A DNA stretch of 53,312 bases from Gammaproteobacteria bacterium (GTDB lineage: Bacteria; Pseudomonadota; Gammaproteobacteria; S012-40): the NCBI GenBank assembly GCA_029881255.1, contig JAOUMY010000004.1, positions 1 to 53,312 of the forward strand. Reading direction: 5' to 3'. Below, one piece after another: positions 8,399-16,642 of the stretch. Each line of letters opens with the position of its first letter. Within the stretch, counting starts at the first letter, position 1. The notes beneath the pieces are model-generated. The model was not told the DNA's origin, did no database searches, and saw nothing but the letters and a program-made list of their open reading frames with translations. The position numbers and the translations under genes were made by a program.

Positions 8399-9973
8399 AT
8401 GAAAAAGCCATCTCATTTCCAAATTTTCTGGCGCACTCGCGCTGTTTTGTTTTTTGTCTTTTTAACACTCTCTGCTTGCGCAACAGTACCGCAACAAGCA
8501 CAACACTTTGCCTTAGGTGAACTGACGATATCGGAATTGCAACAGTCTTTGAAGGCTGGAAAGCAGACTTGTGTTGGCGTGGTTGATGCCTACTTACAAC
8601 GTATCGAACACTTCGACCAGAGTAGTAAGCTTAACGCAATCATTTTGATCAATCCCCGGGCGAAGGAAAAAGCGCAGTCGCTGGATCGTCAGCGTGAAAG
8701 TGGCGCACCGATGCGCGCACTGCATTGCGTACCAGTAATTCTCAAGGACAATTTCGATACCGCAGACATGCCGACGGAAGCCGGTTCGATGGTATTAAAG
8801 GGTGTGATACCTCCCGATGACGCGTTCATGGTGCGACGCTTGCGCGAAGAGGAGGCGATAATGCTAGCCAAGTCAAATATGGCCGAATGGGCGTTTAGTC
8901 CTTACCACTCGATTAGTTCCACCCATGGCGAAACACGCAATCCATATGATTTGAATCGCGTGCCGGCAGGATCGAGTGGCGGCACTGCCGCGGCGGTTGC
9001 CGCCAATTTTGGTTTGGTCGGTATGGGTAGTGATACCGGCAATTCGATACGCGGTCCTTCTTCGCATACCGCCCTGGTGGGTATGCGTTCTACTATAGGC
9101 GCGACCAGTAGGGATGGGATTGTGCCTTTGGTGTTGAATCGCGATATCGGTGGTCCGATGACGCGAACGGTAGAAGACAACGCGCGCGTGTTTAGCGTTG
9201 TCGCCGGCGTAGATCCGACCGATCCGGTAACCAGGGATGCAGAAAAAAAACTGCCCAAGGACTTCCATAGTCAGTTAAGCCATGAGGCCTTGCAGGGCAA
9301 ACGTATAGGCGTGTTACGCGCGCTTTCTGATACGCCGACGACAGATCCGGATATCGAAACCCTGTTTGAACAGGCGATTAAGGATTTAAAACGATTAGGC
9401 GCGGAAATCGTCGATCCTCTGGATATTGACGGATTGAAGGCGTTAACGGAAGCCACCGGCTTTTGCAGCCGTTTTCGTTACGATATCGATCACTATTTTC
9501 AAAGCCTGGGTGATCGTTCTCCAGTAAAAAACCTTGGCGAAGTGGCCGCCTCGGGTAAGTTCTTGCCCGGTAATGACGGCGCCATGAAATGGGCCATGTC
9601 TGTCGATGTCGCTCCCGAGAAACAGAATCCACCCTGCGTGGATGTCGAGGGAGATCCACGACGTAAACGGTTACTCGACGCCGTCATCAACGCCATGGAT
9701 AAAAGCGGGATAGACGCCTTGGTATATCCAAGCTGGAACAATCCACCACGGGAAATTGGCGATCTTGATAGTCCTCACGGTAATAACAGCCCGATAATTG
9801 CACCACATAGCGGACAACCGGCGATAACGGTACCAATGGGTTTTACCTCGGAAGGTTTACCCGCGGGTTTACAGATATTAGGACGGCCCTACTCCGAAGC
9901 ATTGTTATATCAATTGGCCTACGCCTATGAACGAGGAACGCTGCATAGGCGTGAACCGAAAAACTTTCCCTGA
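8399..9973 (+). CDS. Amidase-signature lipoprotein
   Basis: A 524-aa amidase-signature hydrolase. The N-terminus is a lipoprotein signal (RAVLFFVFLTLSAC, Cys about residue 27), so it is probably anchored in the outer or inner membrane facing the periplasm. The catalytic triad is visible: Lys in PVILKDNFDT, the cis-Ser in PAGSSGGTAAAVA, and the nucleophile Ser in SDTGNSIRGPSS. The C-terminal part (SGQPAITVPMGFTSEGLPAGLQ) is typical. It looks complete and active. The substrate could be an amide, peptide or ester; it is not GatA, which is cytoplasmic. It is monocistronic as far as can be seen, and no strong ribosome binding site precedes the ATG. Confidence 0.9.
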   Translation: MKKPSHFQIFWRTRAVLFFVFLTLSACATVPQQAQHFALGELTISELQQSLKAGKQTCVGVVDAYLQRIEHFDQSSKLNAIILINPRAKEKAQSLDRQRESGAPMRALHCVPVILKDNFDTADMPTEAGSMVLKGVIPPDDAFMVRRLREEEAIMLAKSNMAEWAFSPYHSISSTHGETRNPYDLNRVPAGSSGGTAAAVAANFGLVGMGSDTGNSIRGPSSHTALVGMRSTIGATSRDGIVPLVLNRDIGGPMTRTVEDNARVFSVVAGVDPTDPVTRDAEKKLPKDFHSQLSHEALQGKRIGVLRALSDTPTTDPDIETLFEQAIKDLKRLGAEIVDPLDIDGLKALTEATGFCSRFRYDIDHYFQSLGDRSPVKNLGEVAASGKFLPGNDGAMKWAMSVDVAPEKQNPPCVDVEGDPRRKRLLDAVINAMDKSGIDALVYPSWNNPPREIGDLDSPHGNNSPIIAPHSGQPAITVPMGFTSEGLPAGLQILGRPYSEALLYQLAYAYERGTLHRREPKNFP

Positions 9974-10019
9974 AAGTTTTACGGGGTACGAGGTTTTTTG
10001 TTAAGAGGATAGAGACATA

Positions 10020-10580
10020 TTGAGCGGTAAATCGAGTTTAGTCAGGTTTTGCTGCGTGCTTATGTGTTCTTACACCTTAGGGCAGGCGCAGGCAGCAGAA
10101 GGTGAGAGTAACCTGAAATACGAAGACGCGGATGTCACTGTTCGGGTGATTCCGCGCGGTAAGGAAAATATTTCCGCCTTTCACCAGGGGCGTGGTTTCC
10201 CACAGTTTGCCCTCGATGAAATCGCCAAAGTTTGTTATGTGACGGTGTTGATGCGCAACCATAGTGAAAAAGTCCATTGGCTGGAATTGGACAACTGGCG
10301 GTTTTTCAGTGACGACAAAGCGTTTAAGCGACTCGATCGAAAATACTGGAAAGATCAATGGAGCCGTCTGGGGCTGGCTCTCTCTTATCAGTCGACGTTT
10401 GGCTGGTATCTTCTGCCTGAGCAACGAGACTTACACCATGATGAGCCAGTAGGCGGTAGCATCACCTTGGTGGACACCCGACAGCCGTTTTCAATGGAGC
10501 TGAGATTTCGTGTCGGTCAGGACAAAGCGGCGGGTGAAAAGGTATTGCGTTTCGACAATCTGAAATGTGAGGCGTCATAA
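10020..10580 (+). CDS. Secreted hypothetical protein, first gene of an overlapping triad
   Basis: A 186-aa protein of unknown family with an N-terminal signal peptide (SLVRFCCVLMCSYTLGQAQA, cleavage near residue 26), predicted periplasmic. The rest looks beta-rich (YEDADVTVRVIPRGKENISA, ITLVDTRQPFSMELRFRV). The TTG start at 10020 is the first that gives a complete signal peptide; AGAGGA lies about 10 nt upstream. The stop codon overlaps the ATG of the TlpA-like gene (TAATG), so the two are translationally coupled, which suggests a shared periplasmic task. Confidence 0.65.
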   Translation: MSGKSSLVRFCCVLMCSYTLGQAQAAEGESNLKYEDADVTVRVIPRGKENISAFHQGRGFPQFALDEIAKVCYVTVLMRNHSEKVHWLELDNWRFFSDDKAFKRLDRKYWKDQWSRLGLALSYQSTFGWYLLPEQRDLHHDEPVGGSITLVDTRQPFSMELRFRVGQDKAAGEKVLRFDNLKCEAS

Positions 10581-11098
10581 TGCGCGCGTTATTCCTGTTG
10601 CTGATAGGTATTTTCTACAGCGTTATGCTTGAGGCTGCGACTCCACCAAAAGGCATCATCGTACAAGACGGTCGCATGGCGCCGACGATTCGCCTCAAGA
10701 ATCTTGACGGCGATGACTTTGACCTTAGCAAAGTGGAAAAAAAATGGAAGTTCGTCCATTTCTGGGCTAGTTGGTGCGGACCCTGTCGCAAGGAAATGCC
10801 GACGATACAGGAAATCAGCACGCAACTGGGAAGCGACAAGTGGCAAATAGTATTGATCAACACCGCGGAAGACGAAGATACCGTATTCAGTTTCGCCAGT
10901 ATCGTAACTCCTGATTTGATTCCCTTGCTCGATAAAGATGGCGTTATTTCCGAACAATGGCAGCCCAGGGGGTTACCGTCGACTTATTTGGTTGATCCGG
11001 AAAATAAAATCCGTTTCATTGCCCTCGGTGGTCGTCCCTGGAATGAAATAGAGTATCTCAATTTCCTGCGTGAGCTCGCTGCACCGAAAACACCGTAA
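10580..11098 (+). CDS. Periplasmic TlpA/ResA-like thioredoxin-fold protein
   Basis: 172 aa: signal sequence (ALFLLLIGIFYSVMLEAA), then a thioredoxin fold with FVHFWASWCGPCRKEMPTI (redox pair CGPC about residues 65-68) and the cis-Pro loop RGLPSTYLVDPENKI. Such proteins reduce or oxidise disulfides of periplasmic clients, for example in cytochrome c maturation. It overlaps its neighbours on both sides by one base (TAATG twice), placing it in the middle of a coupled three-gene operon. Which protein it acts on is unknown; the secreted upstream gene product is an obvious candidate, though its mature part shows no cysteine pair that stands out. Confidence 0.85.
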   Translation: MRALFLLLIGIFYSVMLEAATPPKGIIVQDGRMAPTIRLKNLDGDDFDLSKVEKKWKFVHFWASWCGPCRKEMPTIQEISTQLGSDKWQIVLINTAEDEDTVFSFASIVTPDLIPLLDKDGVISEQWQPRGLPSTYLVDPENKIRFIALGGRPWNEIEYLNFLRELAAPKTP

Positions 11099-11859
11099 TG
11101 GCGCTTATCTGGCAGAAAACGGTTAACGGCGTCGATTATGAAGTCAGAAGCGCGGGGCGATCCCGTCGTCTTTATGCCAATGGGGTTTGTCATACCCAGT
11201 ACCACCCGCAACATATCGTTTCCGGCAGTGTCTGGGACATGTTGGCATTACCGGTATTTTTTCATCCAAAAAATTCGATCAAACGAGTTCTGCTACTGGG
11301 ATTGGGCGGCGGTGCCGTTGTGCACATGTTGCGACATTTTGTTGCGCCGGATGAGATTGTCGTAGTGGAACGGGATGCAATTCATATTTCAGTGGCGCGA
11401 AAATTCTTCGATCTGAATCAGCGGAATGTAAATATTTGTAAACAGGATGCTGTGGCATGGATGGAAAGTTATGCCGGAGCCAAGTTTGATTTGATAATCG
11501 ACGACTTGTTTAGTCATGCCGATGGAATACCCCGTCGCGCTGTTTCGGCTGATAGAAACTGGGCTAACTTACTTGCCAGAAATCTTAGACATGATGGCGC
11601 ACTGGTGCTCAATTTCGGAGATAGGGATGAGCTGAAAGCATCGGTTTTTAACCGTTTTCCGCCGCCGCGGACGGGGTTTGTCTCAGCCTTTGTATTGCGC
11701 CAGCGTTCGCTGGATAACCATATTCTTTTTTGCTCCAGACAGTCTTGCCAGGCAGCGACTTTTCGCAAACACATTCGTCAACACCGCTTTTTAGCCAAGC
11801 CGTTTAATCAAAAGCGATTAAATTTTAGCGTGGCATCCTATGCTGGTGGTCGAAGATAG
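11098..11859 (+). CDS. Spermidine-synthase-like (PABMT-fold) methyltransferase-like protein
   Basis: 253 aa with the Rossmann core of spermidine synthases: VLLLGLGGGAVVHMLRHF (about residues 65-82), DEIVVVERDAIHISVARKFF with the acidic ligand, and FDLIIDDLFSH in the position of the polyamine-synthase gatekeeper DxxD. It lacks the N-terminal beta-barrel domain of true SpeE and is shorter, so polyamine synthesis is doubtful; many such proteins have unknown acceptors. Its start overlaps the stop codon of the TlpA-like gene (TAATG). A cytosolic enzyme coupled to two exported proteins is unusual. Confidence 0.75.
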   Translation: MALIWQKTVNGVDYEVRSAGRSRRLYANGVCHTQYHPQHIVSGSVWDMLALPVFFHPKNSIKRVLLLGLGGGAVVHMLRHFVAPDEIVVVERDAIHISVARKFFDLNQRNVNICKQDAVAWMESYAGAKFDLIIDDLFSHADGIPRRAVSADRNWANLLARNLRHDGALVLNFGDRDELKASVFNRFPPPRTGFVSAFVLRQRSLDNHILFCSRQSCQAATFRKHIRQHRFLAKPFNQKRLNFSVASYAGGRR

Positions 11860-11946
11860 CCGCAAAGTAAGTGTCACCTTTTTGTATTTCTGGTATTAAA
11901 CTTGTTTCTTCTCTAGTGTTTAAGCAAAGTGATAAGGAGACACAAG

Positions 11947-12780
11947 GTGAAACAACTGGTGATATTGATTATGGTCTGTTTGGCATATATAGCACCAGCG
12001 AGCGCCGAAAAGACTTACGTATTCGGCCGCGCCCCTCAGTTGTCGGCCATTACCATGGCGAAGGTGTGGACTCCATTCATTGAGCATCTAAGCAAGACTT
12101 CGGGTTATCAGATAAAGCTCAAAGTCTATCAAACGCGAGAAGAATTTGAGCTGGATGTTATTCAAGGTAAACTGGATTTTTTTTACGGTAATCCAGGTTA
12201 TTTAATCGTCGCGCGAAAGTTACATGGTTACAGTCCATTGGTTCGCAGTAGCGGTAAACAGTTAAAGGGTATACTGGTCGTCGCTGACGATTCCAATATC
12301 ACTCAAGTCGAACAACTTCAGGGTATGTCTGTGGCATTTCCTGATGAGAATGCATTTGCGGCGTCATTGTATATACGCTCCTTGTTGAAGGACGAATTGA
12401 AGCTGGACATAAAACCGGTTTACCTGAAAGGCCACGATAATGTCTATCGCGCGATAGCCACCAAACGCTATGCCGCCGGTGGCGGGGTTTATCGGACGCT
12501 GGAGAGAGAGAGCAAGGGGCTAAGAGAGCGATTGCGGGTAGTTTATGAAACACCGGGAATGGCGCCCCATCCCGTAGGGATACATCCCTCTGTCCCTGCA
12601 AAAGTAGCGAAGGCAGTGAGAGTAAGCATACTGCAAATGCCTGGAACCGAGGAAGGTGAAAAGCTGCTAAAAGACGTCAAAATCAAGAAGCCGGTAGCGG
12701 CGGACTATGACAGGGATTATGGCCCAGTGGAGAAGCTGGGACTGTCGATTTATTCTACTTTGTTAGAGAAGGTGGAATAA
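11947..12780 (+). CDS. PhnD-like phosphate/phosphonate-type periplasmic binding protein
   Basis: 277 aa with a clear signal peptide (MKQLVILIMVCLAYIAPASA) and the PhnD-family fold: YVFGRAPQLSAITMAKVWTP, LDFFYGNPGYLIVA, GKQLKGILVVADDSNI, LQGMSVAFPDENAFAAS. No ABC permease or ATPase is nearby, and the next gene is a membrane histidine kinase with a periplasmic domain. PhnD-like sensory proteins are known to feed kinases (AioX with AioS; TorT with TorS is an analogous arrangement), so this is probably the ligand-binding part of a sensor. The ligand could be an oxyanion; this is not resolved. GTG at 11947 has AAGGAGA 6 nt upstream and beats the GTG at 11929. Confidence 0.85.
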   Translation: MKQLVILIMVCLAYIAPASAEKTYVFGRAPQLSAITMAKVWTPFIEHLSKTSGYQIKLKVYQTREEFELDVIQGKLDFFYGNPGYLIVARKLHGYSPLVRSSGKQLKGILVVADDSNITQVEQLQGMSVAFPDENAFAASLYIRSLLKDELKLDIKPVYLKGHDNVYRAIATKRYAAGGGVYRTLERESKGLRERLRVVYETPGMAPHPVGIHPSVPAKVAKAVRVSILQMPGTEEGEKLLKDVKIKKPVAADYDRDYGPVEKLGLSIYSTLLEKVE

Positions 12781-12894
12781 TTATCACGCGTGTTCTTGCC
12801 AGGTTTAAAGGCTGATGATAGGTGTTTTTCGCAGTTTATGCGATACCAGAATTTATGGTACTGATAATAACGTGGTTGCTAATTGATATAAAAA

Positions 12895-14835
12895 ATGAAG
12901 AATCTTTCGCTTAGTTTACAAATATCCGTACTCGTGTCGATTTGCATGTTTATCGGCACCTTGCTGTATGGTTCTTTTCAAGTAAACGTACAGTCCGATA
13001 AGCTTATCCAACAAAAACATCGTGAGGTTGACGCATTAGTCAGGAATATTGCGGCCTCGTCGATGTTTTTCTTAGTGGAGGAAGACTACGTCGCGTTAGA
13101 GAACTTGTTGCAGAAGTCAACCGGCTTTCCTGACATCAATTCGATTATTGTAACCGATCCGACAGGAACCATTGTCGCTGAGGTTGCTCGAAAAGATGGG
13201 GAAGTCGCGATCGTATACAGCGGGAGAAAGATTGATTTACCCGTGCTGGTTGAGCCTGGCGATTTGATAGATGATAAAGGCTTTAATTCCTGGTCTCCAA
13301 TTCTGTTTGCCGGTGAGATGCGTGGCTGGGCATTTGTGACTGCCGATCTCGACTTTGTGAGACAACAGCAGAGTGAAATTTGGCAGCAAACAGTAGTGGC
13401 GGGCACGATTATTTTTTTTCTGGGATTCTTCGCAATACAACTTTTCCTCGCCAGAAAAATGAAGGCCTTAGGCGTGGCGACCGAATTTGCCCAAGGTTTG
13501 TCCGTTAATCGCGGCAAAGAATTACCTATTACTATGGGGACGCTCGAGCTAAACAGGCTAGTTGAATCTTTGAATTTGGCATCAAAAAAACTGGCAGAAC
13601 AAGAAAGTCGTTTAATCAAGAGAACAGAGCAGGTTGAAAGCAGCAACGCACGATTAAAGGAACGGATCAAAGAGCTAAATTGTATTTATAATTTGTCGCG
13701 CATACTCAGCGACAATAGCCAAGCTGTCGAAAAGAAGTTGCAAGCCGTTGTAGAAGCCATTCCGCCATCATTTTTATATCCTGAGATCAGTTGTTCGCGT
13801 CTGATTTATCTTGGTCAGCATTTCGTATCGCGCACGTTTCGGGAAACGGAACACGTAATTAAAAGTAATATTGAATGCGATGGTGAGATTGTGGGCTCGG
13901 TAGAGGTTGTCTACTTGGAAGAAATGCCGGCTCTTGATGAAGGTCCATTTCTTCAGGAAGAACGTAGTCTGATAAATGAAATTGGTGCGAGGCTGGGCGT
14001 GTATTTTCAACGGCTCAATATAGAGCAAGCCCTGCGCGAGGCGAACACCAGTCTGGAAGTCAGAGTGCGTGAACGCACTAGAGATCTTGAGATCGCGAAG
14101 AAACAGGCTGAAGAGGCCAGTAACGCCAAGTCGTCATTTCTTTCCCGCATGAGTCACGAATTGAGGACGCCCTTAAATGCCATTTTGGGGTTTGGTGAAT
14201 TGTTAAAACTGGATCGCGGGCTTAGTACCGAGCAATTGGAAAACGTCACTGAAATTGTATCGGCGGGAACGCACCTGCTCAATCTCATAAACGAGGTTCT
14301 TGATCTTACAAGAATTGAAGCGAGTGGCCAAGCTATTCAACAGGAATTGATTTCGCCTGTGGAAGTGACGCGCGAGGTGGTGACGATGATGCGCAATATG
14401 GTTGCCAAGGATGGGTTAACCATGCATTTTGTTTTTCGGGAATTGAATTCAGCGCGGTTTAGAACCGATCCGGTTAAATTTAAACAGATTTTGATTAATT
14501 TGATTGGCAACGCCGTCAAATATAATCGCAGTAATGGTTCGATTGATGTCAATGTCTATCCTACCGGTATGGGTTGGGTGAGATTTGAGGTAAGCGATAC
14601 AGGTATAGGAATCGCTGACGAAAATATCAATAAGGTATTCGAGCCATTTGAACGTCTGGGACAAGAGTATGTGGTTGAAGGCACTGGTATCGGTTTAACC
14701 GTTACTCGAAGCCTGGTTGAACTACTTGGTGGTCGCATCAAGGTAAATAGTGTTTTAGGTGAAGGAACCACATTTTCAGTTGAATTTCCTTTGGCGAGCG
14801 GTCAGTCAGACAATGTTATCAATTTTAATCCCTGA
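12895..14835 (+). CDS. Membrane-bound sensor histidine kinase
   Basis: 646 aa. Two membrane segments (about residues 7-27 and 165-185) flank a periplasmic domain of about 140 residues. A long coiled-coil/HAMP-like stretch and a GAF-like segment follow (KELNCIYNLSRILSDNSQAV). The kinase core has the H-box SRMSHELRTPLNAILGFGEL (phospho-accepting His about residue 419), an N-box (INLIGNAVKYN), G1 DTGIGIADENI and G2 GTGIGLTVTRSLVELLGG. No receiver domain is fused and no response regulator lies beside it, so its partner is elsewhere. It follows the PhnD-like gene on the same strand and precedes the multicopper oxidase by 49 bp. Confidence 0.92.
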   Translation: MKNLSLSLQISVLVSICMFIGTLLYGSFQVNVQSDKLIQQKHREVDALVRNIAASSMFFLVEEDYVALENLLQKSTGFPDINSIIVTDPTGTIVAEVARKDGEVAIVYSGRKIDLPVLVEPGDLIDDKGFNSWSPILFAGEMRGWAFVTADLDFVRQQQSEIWQQTVVAGTIIFFLGFFAIQLFLARKMKALGVATEFAQGLSVNRGKELPITMGTLELNRLVESLNLASKKLAEQESRLIKRTEQVESSNARLKERIKELNCIYNLSRILSDNSQAVEKKLQAVVEAIPPSFLYPEISCSRLIYLGQHFVSRTFRETEHVIKSNIECDGEIVGSVEVVYLEEMPALDEGPFLQEERSLINEIGARLGVYFQRLNIEQALREANTSLEVRVRERTRDLEIAKKQAEEASNAKSSFLSRMSHELRTPLNAILGFGELLKLDRGLSTEQLENVTEIVSAGTHLLNLINEVLDLTRIEASGQAIQQELISPVEVTREVVTMMRNMVAKDGLTMHFVFRELNSARFRTDPVKFKQILINLIGNAVKYNRSNGSIDVNVYPTGMGWVRFEVSDTGIGIADENINKVFEPFERLGQEYVVEGTGIGLTVTRSLVELLGGRIKVNSVLGEGTTFSVEFPLASGQSDNVINFNP

Positions 14836-14884
14836 TCCAGCTTGCCCAGGATACAATTACGAATCTTTCACGTGAGACGTATGT

Positions 14885-16642
14885 GTGAAAATCATTAAGT
14901 TGATCTTGCCCGTTTGTTTGAGCTTAAGTGCCTGTTGGCACAAAAATGAAACACCGATTACCCACCCGGAAAACTGGGATGTAGAACTACGAGTTCCTGC
15001 GGCAATAGATGTTAATCCGGCCAGTGATATTGTTGAAGTATATCTTGAGGCCAAAGAAACAGATGTCGAGTTGATTCCCGGCGTTCAAACGCGCATGTGG
15101 ACGTATAATGGTCAGTTTCCCGGTCCTCAAATTGATGCAAAGCTGGGAGACACACTGATTGTACACCTCACTAATTCTTTGCCCGAAGACACTACCATAC
15201 ACTGGCACGGCCTGGAACTTCCCGCAACTATGGATGGCAGTCATATCTCCCAACTTGCGGTGAAACCCGGAGAGAGTTTCACCTATCAGTTCAAATTAAA
15301 CCATGCCGCAACCTATTGGTACCATCCACATATTCAGGCTTATGAACAGGTCGAACGCGGTTTGTATGGGGCTTTGGTGGTACGTGATACGCAATATGAG
15401 CGTGAGCTGGGTTTACCCGTCAGTAGTGAAGTTGTCGTCATACTGGATGACATTCTTTTAGATGATGCCGGTCAGATTGTATTCAACCCATCGAGCGACC
15501 CTCTACAAAAGGCGACGCAACAGGCTAATGGTCGCGAAGGCAATTGGTTTGCGATCAACGGAAAAGTCTTTCCGGTCCAGGATAATGCTTTCTCCTTGCC
15601 CAACTTGAATGTAAGGTCAGGTGTACCAGTACGCCTGCGGCTGATCAATGCGGCGAATGCGCGTTTTTTCCGTGTCGCTATGCCGGATTACAATTTATAT
15701 CAAATAGGTGGCGATGGTGGTTTGCTGGAAACGCCGCAGACAAGGCCGCCGATCGATGTGCTTGAAGCGGTACAGACTCAAAAAGCGAAACCAAATCCTC
15801 GGCATATAGACGGCATCACTTATAGAGCCAATCCCGATCTGAGTAAAGGTCTTATGTTGGTGCCCGGTGAGCGTGGCGACGTTGTTTTTACACCGATTGG
15901 CTATCCAGGCGATAGTAAATTCCTGGAATGGTTTTACCACGATAGAGGCGCACATAAGGCGATGTATGACGACACCGGCCAGATTATGTTGTCACATGAA
16001 CATGACACCAGTTCCTTGATATGGTTTTCTCGTTTGATTCGTTTTACATTTACTGATGATAGTGATTGGCTGGCAGATGAATATCTTCCGCCGCAGAAAT
16101 TGCGAACGATTGAAATCCTGGATACCAGTGCTGCAACTACACTGCCTGTCGTATTTGGTCATTCTATGCCTGACGCGAATGGCGATATTACATTTTTCGC
16201 AACCATGAATAATGGGTCGGGCGTACCATTCGATCAGGTCACTCCTGAACTGGCATTAAAAGCAAAGATTGGGCAAACCTATATCTGGGAGGTAAGCAAT
16301 CTCACCCAGGGAGATCACCCATTTCATCCTCATGGTTTCCGGTTTCAGTGGCTGGAAACGCGGTATGAAGACATCGATTTTCCGGATAAGAATCGAGTAG
16401 AAACCGCAAATGTGCGCGAATGGAAGGATACGATTCGTGTGCCGGGGCGCAGTGGAGAAATGGGACAAAGCCGGACCATCATGCGACTCGCTGTACGCTT
16501 TGATGATACCGGAAGGGAAGGCCAGGTTGCCGCCTCAGGAAAAGTGCCGGATAGCAACGGATCTGGCGGTTGGTTTGTCCATTGTCACATCCTGGAACAC
16601 TCTGCCCGAGGCATGGGAACCTTCCTGGAACTGAGTTATTGA
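14885..16642 (+). CDS. Multicopper oxidase lipoprotein (CotA/bilirubin-oxidase-like)
   Basis: 585 aa with a lipoprotein signal (IIKLILPVCLSLSACW, Cys about residue 18). All four copper-binding motifs are present: HWHGLE, TYWYHPHIQA, HPFHPHGFRF and WFVHCHILEHSARGM, the last giving the trinuclear-cluster His, the type 1 Cys and His, and an axial Met. It should oxidise one-electron donors (phenols, or metal ions such as Cu(I), Mn(II), Fe(II)) with O2 at the envelope surface. It is longer than laccase-like CueO. The start is GTG at 14885; the only nearby ATG is out of frame. The stop overlaps the convergent sheath gene by 7 bp. It could be the target of the upstream kinase. Confidence 0.92.
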   Translation: MKIIKLILPVCLSLSACWHKNETPITHPENWDVELRVPAAIDVNPASDIVEVYLEAKETDVELIPGVQTRMWTYNGQFPGPQIDAKLGDTLIVHLTNSLPEDTTIHWHGLELPATMDGSHISQLAVKPGESFTYQFKLNHAATYWYHPHIQAYEQVERGLYGALVVRDTQYERELGLPVSSEVVVILDDILLDDAGQIVFNPSSDPLQKATQQANGREGNWFAINGKVFPVQDNAFSLPNLNVRSGVPVRLRLINAANARFFRVAMPDYNLYQIGGDGGLLETPQTRPPIDVLEAVQTQKAKPNPRHIDGITYRANPDLSKGLMLVPGERGDVVFTPIGYPGDSKFLEWFYHDRGAHKAMYDDTGQIMLSHEHDTSSLIWFSRLIRFTFTDDSDWLADEYLPPQKLRTIEILDTSAATTLPVVFGHSMPDANGDITFFATMNNGSGVPFDQVTPELALKAKIGQTYIWEVSNLTQGDHPFHPHGFRFQWLETRYEDIDFPDKNRVETANVREWKDTIRVPGRSGEMGQSRTIMRLAVRFDDTGREGQVAASGKVPDSNGSGGWFVHCHILEHSARGMGTFLELSY

